This document shows, in pieces, positions 46,443-56,184 of a stretch of DNA of 64,000 nucleotides. Positions within the stretch are counted from its first letter, which is position 1; every line of letters starts with the position of its first letter. Under the pieces are notes generated by a model, which was given only the letters and a program-made list of their open reading frames with translations, had not been told where the DNA came from and did not search any database. The stretch lies in contig NZ_JACOFR010000008.1 in assembly GCF_019455385.1 (NCBI RefSeq), forward strand, positions 62,001 to 126,000, written 5' to 3'. The DNA is from Bradyrhizobium sp. BR 10289 (lineage in GTDB: Bacteria; Pseudomonadota; Alphaproteobacteria; Rhizobiales; Xanthobacteraceae). Made by a program: the position numbers and the translations under genes.

Positions 46443-48077
46443 ATGCCTATTGAGCATCTGCGTAACCTTGCCAAGTTCGGTGTCATCACTGATGTTGACG
46501 CCTTTGATCTTGCTCCAGAGGCATTCTCGTTTGGTGTCAATGTCCGTTTCCGCAATGGTAAGATCACCTCAGCGCCTGTGTTCCGCAGTGTAGCTGCGCT
46601 AGGCACCGTAAGCCCTCGTTTCGTATTCGCGTCAAATCCAAGCACGGGATTAGACCTTCTGTTCGTTGGGTATCTCAACGGCACGGTCTATCGTGTTACT
46701 GGTTCGATTGAGAACACTTACACAGTCGCCGGCTACACGCCCTCTTCAGTCGAAGCATCTTGGTCAAGCACCACGCTCGCCACCGTCACCTACGTCAACC
46801 GTAGTGACCGCAGTCCGTGGTACTTCCGTTCTTCTGACCCTCAGTTTCAAGACCTCAGCCTCTCGGGTTGGGACAGCACGTGGCGGTGTGGCCTTCTACG
46901 CACCTGCGCGGGCGCCTTGGTCGCCCTCAACGTAACCAAAGGGGCCACCAACTACCCTACGATGGTCAAGACGTCGTCCATTCCGACTGCAGGCACCGTG
47001 CCGGCATCGTGGGACATCACGAACCCCGCATCGCTTGCCGTCGAGAACATTCTCGCTGACATGGCTGGCGGCATCACTGATGCGTGCCCACTCGGCAACG
47101 ACCTGATCATCTATGGCTTCAAGCAGGCGTACCACATGTACGCCAATGGCCTCACGTCCGTTTATACTTTCGATCCTCTGCCGTTCAAGAAAGGCGCGCT
47201 CAACGCCAATTGCTCGGTCGAAATTGGCGGCAAGAACGTTGTGTTCGGTCCCGATGACATCTGGCAACATGACGGCACCAGTGAGAAGTCCATCTGTGAT
47301 GAACGTGTCCGCACTTTCATCTTCGACAGCTTGAACCTCTCCAAAGCAAATCGCTGCTTCGTCTGTCATAACCCAAAGCTGAAGGAAATCACCTTCGCTT
47401 ACGTGTCTGGTGATGGCTATCTCTCATTTGACGGAGCTGATGGCTGCAATAGGCAGGCCGTGTGGAATTACGCCAATGACACGTGGTCCTTCGACGATCT
47501 TCCGTTTGTCTACAGCGCCGCTGAGTCCAATCTGTCGAACGCCATGACGTACGCTACAGTCACCGCGACTTACGATCAGTTCGGCGGGTCCTATCAGGAT
47601 CAAGAAGACGGCTACAAGCGGACCATCTGTTACGTCGGCGAAGCAAACTCAGCCCATAATCTCATCACTTCGCTCTATGCGTTTGATGTGTACGGCCAAG
47701 GCTCCGCTGCTGCGTATCCCGTCGACGCCAACGCCACGAAGCCTCGCTATCTTGAGCGGCGCGGTATCGATCTCGACGAACTCAATGCTGACTTGCGCGG
47801 CTACAAGACCCTCTCATCTGTGTATCCTCAGGTGCGCCTTGGATCGGGCGCCGCGAACCTCATGATCGATGTTGGTGTCAGCGACACCTTCAACAGCAAC
47901 AATCCTAATTGGACAGGTTATCAGCCTTACGATGGCGCTGACCTCTACAAGCTCGATTACAATGCTGCTGGTAGATGGCTTGCGATCCGTATGAAGTTCT
48001 CTGATTACAAAGAACTCACAATCTTGGGCTTCGACCTTGATCTCAAGATCACCTCGAAAGGCCCTCAGGGTAAATAA
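46443..48077 (+). CDS. Phage tail structural protein (beta-propeller/stabilisation type)
   Basis: 544 residues beginning MPIEHLRNLAKFGVITDVD. Repeating beta-rich blocks with Trp and aromatic residues fit the large tail-hub or packaged-DNA stabilisation proteins of podophages (P22 gp10-like form), but the family match is by general form only. Its stop overlaps the next ATG (TAATG). Confidence 0.6.
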   Translation: MPIEHLRNLAKFGVITDVDAFDLAPEAFSFGVNVRFRNGKITSAPVFRSVAALGTVSPRFVFASNPSTGLDLLFVGYLNGTVYRVTGSIENTYTVAGYTPSSVEASWSSTTLATVTYVNRSDRSPWYFRSSDPQFQDLSLSGWDSTWRCGLLRTCAGALVALNVTKGATNYPTMVKTSSIPTAGTVPASWDITNPASLAVENILADMAGGITDACPLGNDLIIYGFKQAYHMYANGLTSVYTFDPLPFKKGALNANCSVEIGGKNVVFGPDDIWQHDGTSEKSICDERVRTFIFDSLNLSKANRCFVCHNPKLKEITFAYVSGDGYLSFDGADGCNRQAVWNYANDTWSFDDLPFVYSAAESNLSNAMTYATVTATYDQFGGSYQDQEDGYKRTICYVGEANSAHNLITSLYAFDVYGQGSAAAYPVDANATKPRYLERRGIDLDELNADLRGYKTLSSVYPQVRLGSGAANLMIDVGVSDTFNSNNPNWTGYQPYDGADLYKLDYNAAGRWLAIRMKFSDYKELTILGFDLDLKITSKGPQGK

Positions 48078-48259
48078 TGGCCACGCACACCGATATAGCT
48101 AAGTTCGTCGGTTACAGCGCAGGAAGCTACCCCAGCATTGATGGCGGTGCTCAGAGGTTCATCACGCTTGAGCTTCAGAAGATTCAAACATCCATCGCCT
48201 CAATCGCAGTGGTGCTGAAGCTGCTGGAAGCCCGCATGAACACCAATGGTCTTACTTAA
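48077..48259 (+). CDS. Hypothetical small late phage protein (60 residues)
   Basis: Begins MATHTDIAKFVGYSAGSYPS; the second half (ELQKIQTSIASIAVVLKLLEARMN) is a likely helix. One-base overlap with the gene before and 14-bp overlap with the gene after. Its conserved place between tail genes suggests a minor virion or assembly protein. Function unknown. Confidence 0.6.
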   Translation: MATHTDIAKFVGYSAGSYPSIDGGAQRFITLELQKIQTSIASIAVVLKLLEARMNTNGLT

Positions 48260-48560
48260 GCGATACGTCGCTCACGAGACCGACGACTTCAAGTTCGAAA
48301 TAGACGAGTATCAGGACGACACCGGGCAACAGCGCCTCATAGCGCACCTCCGCTTCATGCGGTGGACGCCCGGTGTCCTCAAGCGCGTAATGCGGGACTG
48401 GAAACTCTTCCGCACCGTGGTCACTGCGCCTCTCTATGGCTCTCCTCAAATCGATGACGAGCGGTGGCTGAAATTCGTCACACGCATGGGCTGGAAACCC
48501 TTCTCGACCGTCTTATGCAATGACGGCGTCGAGCGTCCCCTCTACATCCACACAGTTTAG
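48246..48560 (+). CDS. Hypothetical late phage protein (104 residues)
   Basis: Begins MVLLKRYVAHETDDFKFEID. The C-terminal part RWLKFVTRMGWKPFSTVLCNDG then VERPLYIH has the look of the end of a GNAT-type fold, as in the T7 gp13 class of internal proteins, but this is a weak resemblance. Overlaps the preceding gene by 14 bp. Confidence 0.55.
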   Translation: MVLLKRYVAHETDDFKFEIDEYQDDTGQQRLIAHLRFMRWTPGVLKRVMRDWKLFRTVVTAPLYGSPQIDDERWLKFVTRMGWKPFSTVLCNDGVERPLYIHTV

Positions 48561-48567
48561 GAAACCA

Positions 48568-49551
48568 ATGGGCTCCTCAACCCAATCTACGCAGTCGAGC
48601 ACGAGCCCGTGGGACCCGCAGGCCGCTGCGTTGACGTCAGCCTTCTCGAATGCGCAGTCTGCCTATAATAAGGCATCGAGCGCGCAGGCCCCGACTGACT
48701 TCGTAGCTCAAATGACGCCTGACCAGCTTGCGACCTTCCAGTCCATGCTTGGCTACACGCGTAACAACACGACTCCTCAGGCCGCCGCCGCCACAGGGAG
48801 TGCCTTGCAGACCGCAGGGACCAACGCGACTACAGGGGCTCTCTCGGGCCTGAGCGCGTACGACCCTACCAAGCTGAACAACACATCTACCATCACGGAC
48901 GCTGCCAAAGCTTACGCTGATGGGCAGGACATCACTGCGCAAACCAAGGCGGCTACAAATGGCGCCATGGAGCAGGCGCGAGATGTCACTCTGCCGGGCA
49001 TTGATCAGAATGCTGCGATGAGCGGCAATACCAATAGCTCGCGGACAGGCATTGCTGATGGTCTCGTGCAGCGCTCGCTCGCTGAGAATTATCAGAACAC
49101 CTACAACGACCTGTACTCCAAGGCCTATCAGAACGGACTGAACCTCGCGTCGTCGAACGCTAACGCGAACAACACGGAGAAACTTGGCGCTCTTACAGGC
49201 GCCGCGAGTGCCGGAACGAACGCCGCGAACTCTGGTGTCAACGCTGGTTCTTCTGCCATCAACGATCAGGGCAACCTGTACAGTATGGCAACATCTGCAG
49301 GCGCTGGTGAGCGTGCAGGCAATCAGTCTTATCTCGATAATTTGCTCCAGCGCTATCAGTCTCAAGTCTCTTCGCCCTATGCAGCCCTGAACGGGCTCAT
49401 GGGTATCATCGGCACCAACAACTGGGGCAGCAACGGCACGTCCACGACCACGAAGACGCCCAGCGCATGGGATATCGTCGGAGGCCTGTTGGGAGCTGCT
49501 GGAGGTGCCGCTAGTACAGCGGGTGGCCTCGGCTGGAAGCCCTTCGCATGA
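48568..49551 (+). CDS. Phage virion protein, Ala/Ser/Asn-rich
   Basis: 327 residues from the ATG at 48568 (MGSSTQSTQSSTSPWDP), supported by TTTAGGA upstream; the earlier frame start at 48520 overlaps the preceding gene. Low-complexity, helical, with a Gly/Ala-rich hydrophobic segment near the C-terminus (IVGGLLGAAGGAASTAGG) that could enter a membrane. Likely internal or ejection protein. Its stop overlaps the next ATG by 4 bp. Confidence 0.6.
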   Translation: MGSSTQSTQSSTSPWDPQAAALTSAFSNAQSAYNKASSAQAPTDFVAQMTPDQLATFQSMLGYTRNNTTPQAAAATGSALQTAGTNATTGALSGLSAYDPTKLNNTSTITDAAKAYADGQDITAQTKAATNGAMEQARDVTLPGIDQNAAMSGNTNSSRTGIADGLVQRSLAENYQNTYNDLYSKAYQNGLNLASSNANANNTEKLGALTGAASAGTNAANSGVNAGSSAINDQGNLYSMATSAGAGERAGNQSYLDNLLQRYQSQVSSPYAALNGLMGIIGTNNWGSNGTSTTTKTPSAWDIVGGLLGAAGGAASTAGGLGWKPFA

Positions 49552-50954
49552 TGGGCTCCCCCCGCAACGTCAACTCGTGGCTCTCCTTCGCTCAGCGTTC
49601 GCGGGATGACGGAGGGCTGGGGCTGGCGTCTCATCAGGCCGCAGGTCTAGTAGGCAACCTCGTCAACGAGAGTGGCCAAGACTTGCCCGCATGGGGACCG
49701 ACTGGCGACAACGGGACCGCTTGGGGCACCGCGCAGTGGCGCAATGATCGCCTCGCGGCCCTCAAGCAGATGTATCCAGACAGTTATCAGACCGTGGAGA
49801 GCCAACAGGCCTTCATGCGTCACGAGATGGATACGACGCACAGCAAAGCTTATCGTGCGCTCCAGGCTGCACAGTCTCCTGAAGACGCTGCTACAGCAGT
49901 CAATCGATACTACGAAATCTCAGCCGATAACACAGGCGGACGCGAGCGCGCAGCTCGCGCCCTGATGGAGCAATTCGGCGGCGGCGATACGAGCCCTGGG
50001 GCTCTGACCACCGCATTCGCACCTACAGAGAGGAAATCCATGCCTTCACTCAGTGCTGACAGTACGTTGGGACCGGGTGCGCTCGTGATCCCTCAGCAAG
50101 AGCCCGACACGGCCAATGTCATCGGTCGAGGCTTGACGAACATTGGTGCGGCCCTCGCCGGCATCTCAAATCCAGATCAGGCCAAGGTTCTCGCCGCTCA
50201 AGCCGCTGCCATGCAGAAGCAAGCTGTCGATCAGGGCACGTGGTCACACATCATGACGCCAGATGGCCGCTTGCTTCTTATGAACAGCAAGGACCCGCGT
50301 AAGACAATTCAAGTCCCTGGTAACTTCGCTGCTCCTGAGAAAGACCCTCGCGAAGAAGAGCAGGCCAAGCTGGAAGTGAAGCGCGCTGGTGATCGCTATG
50401 ATAGCATCACAACGGCTGATCGTAACGCTGATGAGCAACTGGCCAACCTTCAGAAGCTCAAGGCGGCCGTGCAGAACCCGAACATCTACTTCGGCCCTGG
50501 CGGTGATCAAATCGTCGCCGCGAAGCAGGTTGCGTCACAGCTCGGTCTCCCGACTGAAGGCATCACGGATGCTCAGGCAGTTCAACGCCTAGCTACGCAA
50601 ATGCAGCTCGCCAAGGGCAAGCTCCTTCCTGGCGCGATCTCCAACTACGAAGATCAGCTCATGTCGCGAGCAAACGGCTTTGGCCTCGACAAGTCGCGCG
50701 AAGCGAACCTCGACGCTATCGCTGCGCAGGAAGCGATCCTGAAGCATCAAAAGGCTGCTGCGCAGGAAGCCTACAAGTACGCTAAGGGCAACAAGTACCA
50801 CATGCTTGATGATCAGTGGGAGCCTTACCTGACGCAATGGGCCTCGCAGAATCAAGTTCAGATGCCCGCAGCTACGCCAACGCCTGCTGCTGCACCTGCC
50901 CCAAAACCCGCCAACACCTTCAAGACGCGAAGCGGCGTCACCTGGAGTTACTAA
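49548..50954 (+). CDS. Virion-associated tail lysozyme / internal protein
   Basis: 468 residues. The N-terminal domain (about 15-140) matches the phage tail-lysozyme fold: AAGLVGNLVNESGQD with Glu41 as the likely catalytic acid, then GTAWGTAQWRNDRLAALKQ. The remainder is helical (residues 170-430) with a Pro/Ala-rich end. Probably cuts peptidoglycan locally when DNA is injected. Starts inside the stop of the preceding gene (ATGA). Confidence 0.75.
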   Translation: MMGSPRNVNSWLSFAQRSRDDGGLGLASHQAAGLVGNLVNESGQDLPAWGPTGDNGTAWGTAQWRNDRLAALKQMYPDSYQTVESQQAFMRHEMDTTHSKAYRALQAAQSPEDAATAVNRYYEISADNTGGRERAARALMEQFGGGDTSPGALTTAFAPTERKSMPSLSADSTLGPGALVIPQQEPDTANVIGRGLTNIGAALAGISNPDQAKVLAAQAAAMQKQAVDQGTWSHIMTPDGRLLLMNSKDPRKTIQVPGNFAAPEKDPREEEQAKLEVKRAGDRYDSITTADRNADEQLANLQKLKAAVQNPNIYFGPGGDQIVAAKQVASQLGLPTEGITDAQAVQRLATQMQLAKGKLLPGAISNYEDQLMSRANGFGLDKSREANLDAIAAQEAILKHQKAAAQEAYKYAKGNKYHMLDDQWEPYLTQWASQNQVQMPAATPTPAAAPAPKPANTFKTRSGVTWSY

Positions 50955-50957
50955 CAC

Positions 50958-53630
50958 ATGCCTGTCCTCACGATTAACGGGAGGCAAGTCACTGTCGACG
51001 ACAGCTTCCTCAACCTCCCACGTGAGGAACAGGACGCCACCGTGGATGAGATTGCAGCGAGCATGCCGAAGGCCGAACCTTCGGGCCTCGTGCGCGGTAT
51101 CGCCCACGGACTGAAGGAAGCCGTTCACGGCAATGCTGAGACTGTCAAGCAATTCGCTGGCGTCGGTGAAGGCGTTCCTGTCAAGGACGAGGGCTATGTC
51201 CCCGCTAACTTGACGAATGGCTCTCCGAACCCTCTCAACTGGAATTGGTCGCAGGCTCCGCAGAAGGTAGCCGAAGGCGCCCCTGGGCTCGCTCAGGACG
51301 CCCTCGCCGCTGCAGGCACTCGCTTGCTTCTTGGTCGCTTCCTTGGACCATTGGCTCCAAAGCTTGGCGCTACCGCCTCCGCGTGGTTGCGCACGGCTGG
51401 GGAAGACGCCAAGACTGCAGCAGAGAACCGCACAGGAAACGCTGACGCCGAGCCCCAGGCTCAAGACAAGCTCCGTGGTGGCCTCACGTCCGCCGCGAGT
51501 GCTGCTGTAGGCTCCGTCGCACCGACGCGCTTCCTACAGGGCTCTGGCAACGGTGTTGCTGAAGTCGGGGCGCGTGGGGTTGCCGACGCTGCGAAGCGCT
51601 GGCTTGGCACCACGGCGATCACGGGCGCCTCATCGGCCGCCTCAGACGCTGTCAATCAAGTTGGCCTCACTGGCTCCTACGATCCCAAGCAGGGCATCGA
51701 GGCTGCTGCAGGCGGCGCTGTCACTGGCGGCGCTATGGCCGCGCCACGTGGCCTCTCCGAAGCCGCGCGCTCCGCGTCTCTCAGTGAGTTCGGTGGCGCC
51801 AATCGCGAGGCCCTGGGCAACTACGCGACCCGTTTGAAGACGGAAGGCGATGGGAAACTTGGTACCACGTTAGGCGGCGCTGCGAATGACGCGGCTGCTC
51901 ACGAGCGCGTGGTGTCCGATCTCCAACGCGAGTTCAAAGACGCCTCAGCAAGTGTCCGTGCCGAGCGCCCTGTATCGCAAGATGCAGAGAACGCGATGGC
52001 CGCTGCTGCTCGCGGGGACCGAATCACGCCCAAAGACCTCGACCTTATCGAGAACGCAAGTGCTGGCACCACAGACGGTGACAACGCTGCGTATCTTGCG
52101 CGCACCTTGCGTGTCGCTCAGCTCGCTCAGTCACGAGGGTCCTACAGCAAAGGCCAATGGGCTGGCGGTGTCTCAGGCGCCCTTGACGACAACCTCGGCT
52201 ACATGCTGAATCCGACGCGTCTTGCTGGTGGTGCGATTGCATCCGTCGCCGGTATGCACTTGCTCGGCCTCAGCAACCCGCTGTTTGCTGGCAGTGTCGC
52301 AGGCGCGTACGGACTGTCCCGTCTCGTCGATGGCGTCACCGGGCGCCGCTCGCCCGCCAAAATGTTCGCTGAGAACTTCGCGGACGCACAGGCCAACCTG
52401 CGCAAACCTCCGACGCCCCCTGTGGCCCCTCCGCAACCCGGTGGTGCAGCAATGGGACCCTGGGGTCCTAAGCCTCAGGCGCCTACATCCGTGCCTCAGG
52501 TTGCTCCTCCGGCTGCTCCAGCGGGTCCCGATCCTCTCATTGCGTCCGCGATGGCTCACGCCGCCCTCTTGCAGAAGACGCAGCCAGCCACGCCCGGCAC
52601 TCAGCCGTGGCAGGCGCCGCAGGTCACCGAATTGCCTCAACTCAATTCGGTCGCGATGAAGATGTTAGGTGACAAGCTCAAGGCAGGTCTCCCCTCCGAA
52701 CCGCAGCAAGCCCCGGCTGCTGCGACACCAGAGCCTCCGGCAATAGACCCTCTAAATCTCCCGTCTTCGATCACCAAGGCCGCCAAGAACCTAACGGGTG
52801 GACTGGCGAAGGTGCAGGAGATACGAGAGAAGCAACAGGCCAAGGACGCCGTTGCGAGCCTCCAGTCACCTCTTGTGGCAGACGCACCTATCGACGTTAC
52901 GCAGAACCCCATGGTGGGCAAGCGGGCCTCACAGCTTGTGAGCGCCGCCAACGCCCTGCGCAAGTACACAGGTGCCGACGTAGCAGAACGTGAGCAGGCC
53001 CAGGCAGAAGCCCAGGCCGCGCGTGAAGAGAAGGCTGCAGCCAAAGCGGCTGAACGTGAAAAGACCGCGACCGAGCGTGCTCAGGCTGCTGCCGAACGCG
53101 CCAAGCTCAAGGCCGAAGCCGCCGCTGCTAAGGCCGAACAGGTCAAGCAGAAGGAAGCCGCAAAGGCCGAACAGGTCAAGCAGAAGGAAGCCGCAAAGGC
53201 CGAGCTGGCCAAAGCCAAAGCTGAAGCGAAGGCGGCCACCGACAAGGTGAAAGCCGCTGCTGCGAAGGTGAAGGCTCCGAAGGCCGCCCCTGAGGCGCCC
53301 GCTGAAGCCGACGTACCCTACGAGCCACTCTCCGAGGAGCATCTGTACCCCCGAGGCATCACGCCCAAGGAATACGCTCAGCGTGAAGCGGCCGGCAAAG
53401 GTACACGCAGCGAGACGTACATGGCGAAAGCCGAAGCGTCAGAACGCCGTCGTCAGACCATCGCAGCCGAGCTTAAGGCTCAACATCCGAAGTCCGCGCG
53501 TGCCATCGATTGGCTCGCCCGTGAGCTGCAACGCGTCGGTGTCAATCCTAAGGAAGTCGCACGAGCAGTGCGTTACGCCCAGGACAACGTTCCTGACGAC
53601 GTCGCGAAGGCTATGGAAGCATTCAAGTGA
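50958..53630 (+). CDS. Large internal/ejection-type virion protein with Ala/Lys coiled coil
   Basis: 890 residues beginning MPVLTINGRQVTVDDSFLNL. It has several Gly/Ala-rich, membrane-prone segments (for example about 395-450), a Pro-rich linker (480-580), then a TolA-like Ala/Lys/Glu coiled coil (670-760) that contains a tandem repeat of KAEQVKQKEAA. Composition and place after the tail lysozyme suggest a DNA-ejection protein. No enzymatic motif is seen. Confidence 0.6.
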   Translation: MPVLTINGRQVTVDDSFLNLPREEQDATVDEIAASMPKAEPSGLVRGIAHGLKEAVHGNAETVKQFAGVGEGVPVKDEGYVPANLTNGSPNPLNWNWSQAPQKVAEGAPGLAQDALAAAGTRLLLGRFLGPLAPKLGATASAWLRTAGEDAKTAAENRTGNADAEPQAQDKLRGGLTSAASAAVGSVAPTRFLQGSGNGVAEVGARGVADAAKRWLGTTAITGASSAASDAVNQVGLTGSYDPKQGIEAAAGGAVTGGAMAAPRGLSEAARSASLSEFGGANREALGNYATRLKTEGDGKLGTTLGGAANDAAAHERVVSDLQREFKDASASVRAERPVSQDAENAMAAAARGDRITPKDLDLIENASAGTTDGDNAAYLARTLRVAQLAQSRGSYSKGQWAGGVSGALDDNLGYMLNPTRLAGGAIASVAGMHLLGLSNPLFAGSVAGAYGLSRLVDGVTGRRSPAKMFAENFADAQANLRKPPTPPVAPPQPGGAAMGPWGPKPQAPTSVPQVAPPAAPAGPDPLIASAMAHAALLQKTQPATPGTQPWQAPQVTELPQLNSVAMKMLGDKLKAGLPSEPQQAPAAATPEPPAIDPLNLPSSITKAAKNLTGGLAKVQEIREKQQAKDAVASLQSPLVADAPIDVTQNPMVGKRASQLVSAANALRKYTGADVAEREQAQAEAQAAREEKAAAKAAEREKTATERAQAAAERAKLKAEAAAAKAEQVKQKEAAKAEQVKQKEAAKAELAKAKAEAKAATDKVKAAAAKVKAPKAAPEAPAEADVPYEPLSEEHLYPRGITPKEYAQREAAGKGTRSETYMAKAEASERRRQTIAAELKAQHPKSARAIDWLARELQRVGVNPKEVARAVRYAQDNVPDDVAKAMEAFK
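53134..53199 (+). repeat. Tandem 33-bp repeat inside the ejection-type protein gene
   Basis: Two identical 33-bp units in a row, each coding for the 11-residue unit AEQVKQKEAAK (GCCGAACAGG...GCCGCAAAG). Perfect identity at the DNA level points to a recent duplication or slippage in the coiled-coil part, so length here may vary between related phages. Confidence 0.75.
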
Positions 53631-54187
53631 CCGAAAAGAAAGTGAGGGGGCCTCGAAAGAAGTCCCCTCGCACACAAGGCAAGCGTACGATCTCAGCGGC
53701 ATCCGCTCGGCTCAAGGAGCTGTGGCAGACTCCTGAGTTTCGCGCTCGCATGGCGGAGCGAGACAAACGCATCGCTGCTGATCGCAAAGCCAATCCGGAA
53801 AAATACTCGCGTGCTGGCGTCCCTGATGGGATGCGACGTGCTCAGGCAGAACCGCTGTGGGCACGTGCCCGCGAGCTTGCAGACAGGTTCATTCAAATCA
53901 TGAAAGACAAAGGCGAACTGCCTCAGGACGAAATTGTCCTCGTGCAGGACGGCGAAGATGTGTCCGAAGTTCGTGTACCTTCTTCGGACGACGGCAAAGC
54001 TGAAGCGGCCTTACGTGAAGCATTCGTGCTCGCAGTAGGCCCCTCAGATCAGAAGATCAAAATTCAGGCGATCAATACTGTTCTCAATTTCACCAAGTCG
54101 AAGCCTGAGAGCAAGTCGAAGTTGACGCTTGAGCGTGCTGAGGACTTCCTCGACGCCGTAGCGAAGGACAATGACGGAGCTGACTGA
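53627..54187 (+). CDS. Putative terminase small subunit (GTG start)
   Basis: 186 residues. The GTG overlaps the preceding stop by 4 bp (GTGA), and the end overlaps the large terminase gene by 17 bp. The basic N-terminus (KKVRGPRKKSPRTQGKR) fits DNA binding. The call rests mainly on position directly before the large terminase; no diagnostic motif is seen. Confidence 0.5.
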   Translation: MTEKKVRGPRKKSPRTQGKRTISAASARLKELWQTPEFRARMAERDKRIAADRKANPEKYSRAGVPDGMRRAQAEPLWARARELADRFIQIMKDKGELPQDEIVLVQDGEDVSEVRVPSSDDGKAEAALREAFVLAVGPSDQKIKIQAINTVLNFTKSKPESKSKLTLERAEDFLDAVAKDNDGAD

Positions 54188-55838
54188 GAGCCAACTGAAG
54201 GCTCGTAAGCGGCTTCTAGAAGACTTCGAGTTCTATGCGAAGCACTGTGTCAAGATCAGGACGAAGAAAGGTAAGATCACCAACCTCGTTCTGAACCGCG
54301 TCCAGAAACGCTTCGTTGCTTCGATCATCGATCAGCAGCTCCGCACAGGCCGCGTGCGGTTTGTCGTTCTCAAGGCGCGACAGCAAGGCCTCTCCACCGT
54401 TATCTCTGCGTGGCAGTATTGGTGGCTGTCCCAGCGTAAGGCCCAAAAGGGTCTCGTCATGGCTCACGAAGGTGAGAGCACGACGACGCTGTTCGACATG
54501 TACAAGCGTATTCACGACAACGTTCCCGACATTGTCCGGCCGTCGACCAAGTACAGCTCTCGCTCTGAGCTGGTGTTCGACAAGCTCGACAGCGCTCTCC
54601 GCGTTGCGACCGCAGGCGGCCGTGGCGTGGCTCGTGGTGAAACTCTCACCGTGGCACATCTGTCTGAGGTGGCCTTCTGGCCCCCAGCGTTCGCCAATAC
54701 GAACTTCAATGGTCTAGTGCAGGCCATCCCCGAGGAAGACGGCACCGCCATCTTCTTGGAGAGCACTGCACAGGGTGTGACCGGCAAGTTCTACGAGATG
54801 TATCAAAACGCCGTCAGGCGCGACCATCTCTGGAACGGCTACGAGGTGTTCTTTTCCGCGTGGGTCGAAAGCGAAGAGTATCGTGAGACCGCGCCTGCAG
54901 ATTTTGTGCGAACACCTGAAGAAGACTCCATCGCTGTTACCGCGTTGAAGCTCTACGACATCGTCGTGGACAACGCACAGCTCTATTGGCGCCGCAAGAA
55001 GGTCGCTACGAACGGCCTTGATCTGTTCAAACAGGAATACCCGCTGACGGCCGATGAGGCCTTCCTCAGCACAGGCCGCCCCATCTTCGACAACGAGCTG
55101 ATCACCAACCAGATGGCCAAGGGCCTTCGACAGGTCGTCACTCAGATGGCCGTCGAGGAAACCTTCGACCACAAGACCAACAAGCCCCTACCGCTTCGTG
55201 TGCTCAACGAGCATCCTCGTGGCGAGCTGAAGGTTTACCATCCGCGCGTTGACGGCGAAGTCTACGTGATCGGCGCCGACGTAGGCATGGGTCTGCGTCA
55301 AGGCATCAAGGGCAAGAAGGACGGTGACCCGTCGGTTGCTCAAATCCTCGACAGCCAGATGCGTCAGGTGGCCGTGTGGCGCGGCCTATGCCATCCCGAC
55401 GTATTCGCCAAGATACTTGAGACGCTGGGCTACCATTACAACAGCGCTCTCGTCATCCCCGAGCGCAACAACCACGGCCTTGTGACGTGCGTGGCCCTGC
55501 GCAACGCCAACTACCCGTACCTATACACGGATCAGGTCGAAGGTACGCTTGAGCCCGACAAAGACACGATCAAGCTAGGCTTCTTCACGAGTGAAGCGAC
55601 GAAGCCCCTGATCATCGACAAGCTCCGCGCTCTCCAGCGTGAGGGCGAAATCGAAATCAACGACGAGACCACCCTCAAGGAAATGATGACCTTCGTGGTG
55701 AATGAGAGCGGCAAGATGGAAGCTGAAGCCGGCACGCACGATGACACGGTTATGGCCTTAGCTCTCGCAGCTCATGCTCACGAAGGTAAATGGAAGCCTG
55801 TTGAAGTAACAGACGAATTTTACGTGGATGCTATCTGA
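54171..55838 (+). CDS. Phage terminase large subunit
   Basis: 555-residue packaging motor. ATPase: Walker A-like KARQQGLST at 68-76 and Walker B-like TVAHLSEVAFW with Ser165-Glu166. Nuclease: Asp370 (VIGADVGMG), Glu431 (PERNN) and His523-Asp524-Asp525 (THDDTVMAL), the usual three acidic sites. It overlaps the genes on both sides, so the packaging genes are coupled. Confidence 0.93.
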   Translation: MTELTESQLKARKRLLEDFEFYAKHCVKIRTKKGKITNLVLNRVQKRFVASIIDQQLRTGRVRFVVLKARQQGLSTVISAWQYWWLSQRKAQKGLVMAHEGESTTTLFDMYKRIHDNVPDIVRPSTKYSSRSELVFDKLDSALRVATAGGRGVARGETLTVAHLSEVAFWPPAFANTNFNGLVQAIPEEDGTAIFLESTAQGVTGKFYEMYQNAVRRDHLWNGYEVFFSAWVESEEYRETAPADFVRTPEEDSIAVTALKLYDIVVDNAQLYWRRKKVATNGLDLFKQEYPLTADEAFLSTGRPIFDNELITNQMAKGLRQVVTQMAVEETFDHKTNKPLPLRVLNEHPRGELKVYHPRVDGEVYVIGADVGMGLRQGIKGKKDGDPSVAQILDSQMRQVAVWRGLCHPDVFAKILETLGYHYNSALVIPERNNHGLVTCVALRNANYPYLYTDQVEGTLEPDKDTIKLGFFTSEATKPLIIDKLRALQREGEIEINDETTLKEMMTFVVNESGKMEAEAGTHDDTVMALALAAHAHEGKWKPVEVTDEFYVDAI

Positions 55839-56184
55839 CGAAGAAAAGCGTCAGCGCAATCGTGACTACCAGAGGAAATACAGGTCTCTCAATCTTGAAA
55901 AAGTGAGAGAGTACGACCGCGCACGCATACGCAAGCGCGATCTCAAGAAACTGTACGGCCTATCTTTAGACGACTTTCAACGACTTCTCAGCGCACAAGA
56001 TTTCAAGTGCGCGATTTGCTCGGCTGATACGCCTCGAAGAGCTGGCAGCGATTGGGCTGTTGATCACTGCCATAGCACAGGCCGCGTGCGGGGCATTCTC
56101 TGTCACCCGTGCAACACGATGCTCGGATTGGCCCGAGACAATCCCCTCACCCTTTCAAAAGCAATCCAGTACTTAGGACAGTAA
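55828..56184 (+). CDS. Endonuclease VII-like HNH nuclease
   Basis: 118 residues. A basic helical N-terminus is followed by zinc ligands Cys61-x2-Cys64 and Cys92-x2-Cys95 around the active region WAVDHCHSTGRVRG (Asp79-His80), ending CHPCNTMLGLARDN: the recombination endonuclease VII signature. In T4 that enzyme cleaves Holliday junctions and branched DNA before packaging. Here it overlaps terL (11 bp) and shares a base with the portal gene, so it is integrated in the packaging module and not a free-standing insertion. Confidence 0.88.
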   Translation: MLSDEEKRQRNRDYQRKYRSLNLEKVREYDRARIRKRDLKKLYGLSLDDFQRLLSAQDFKCAICSADTPRRAGSDWAVDHCHSTGRVRGILCHPCNTMLGLARDNPLTLSKAIQYLGQ

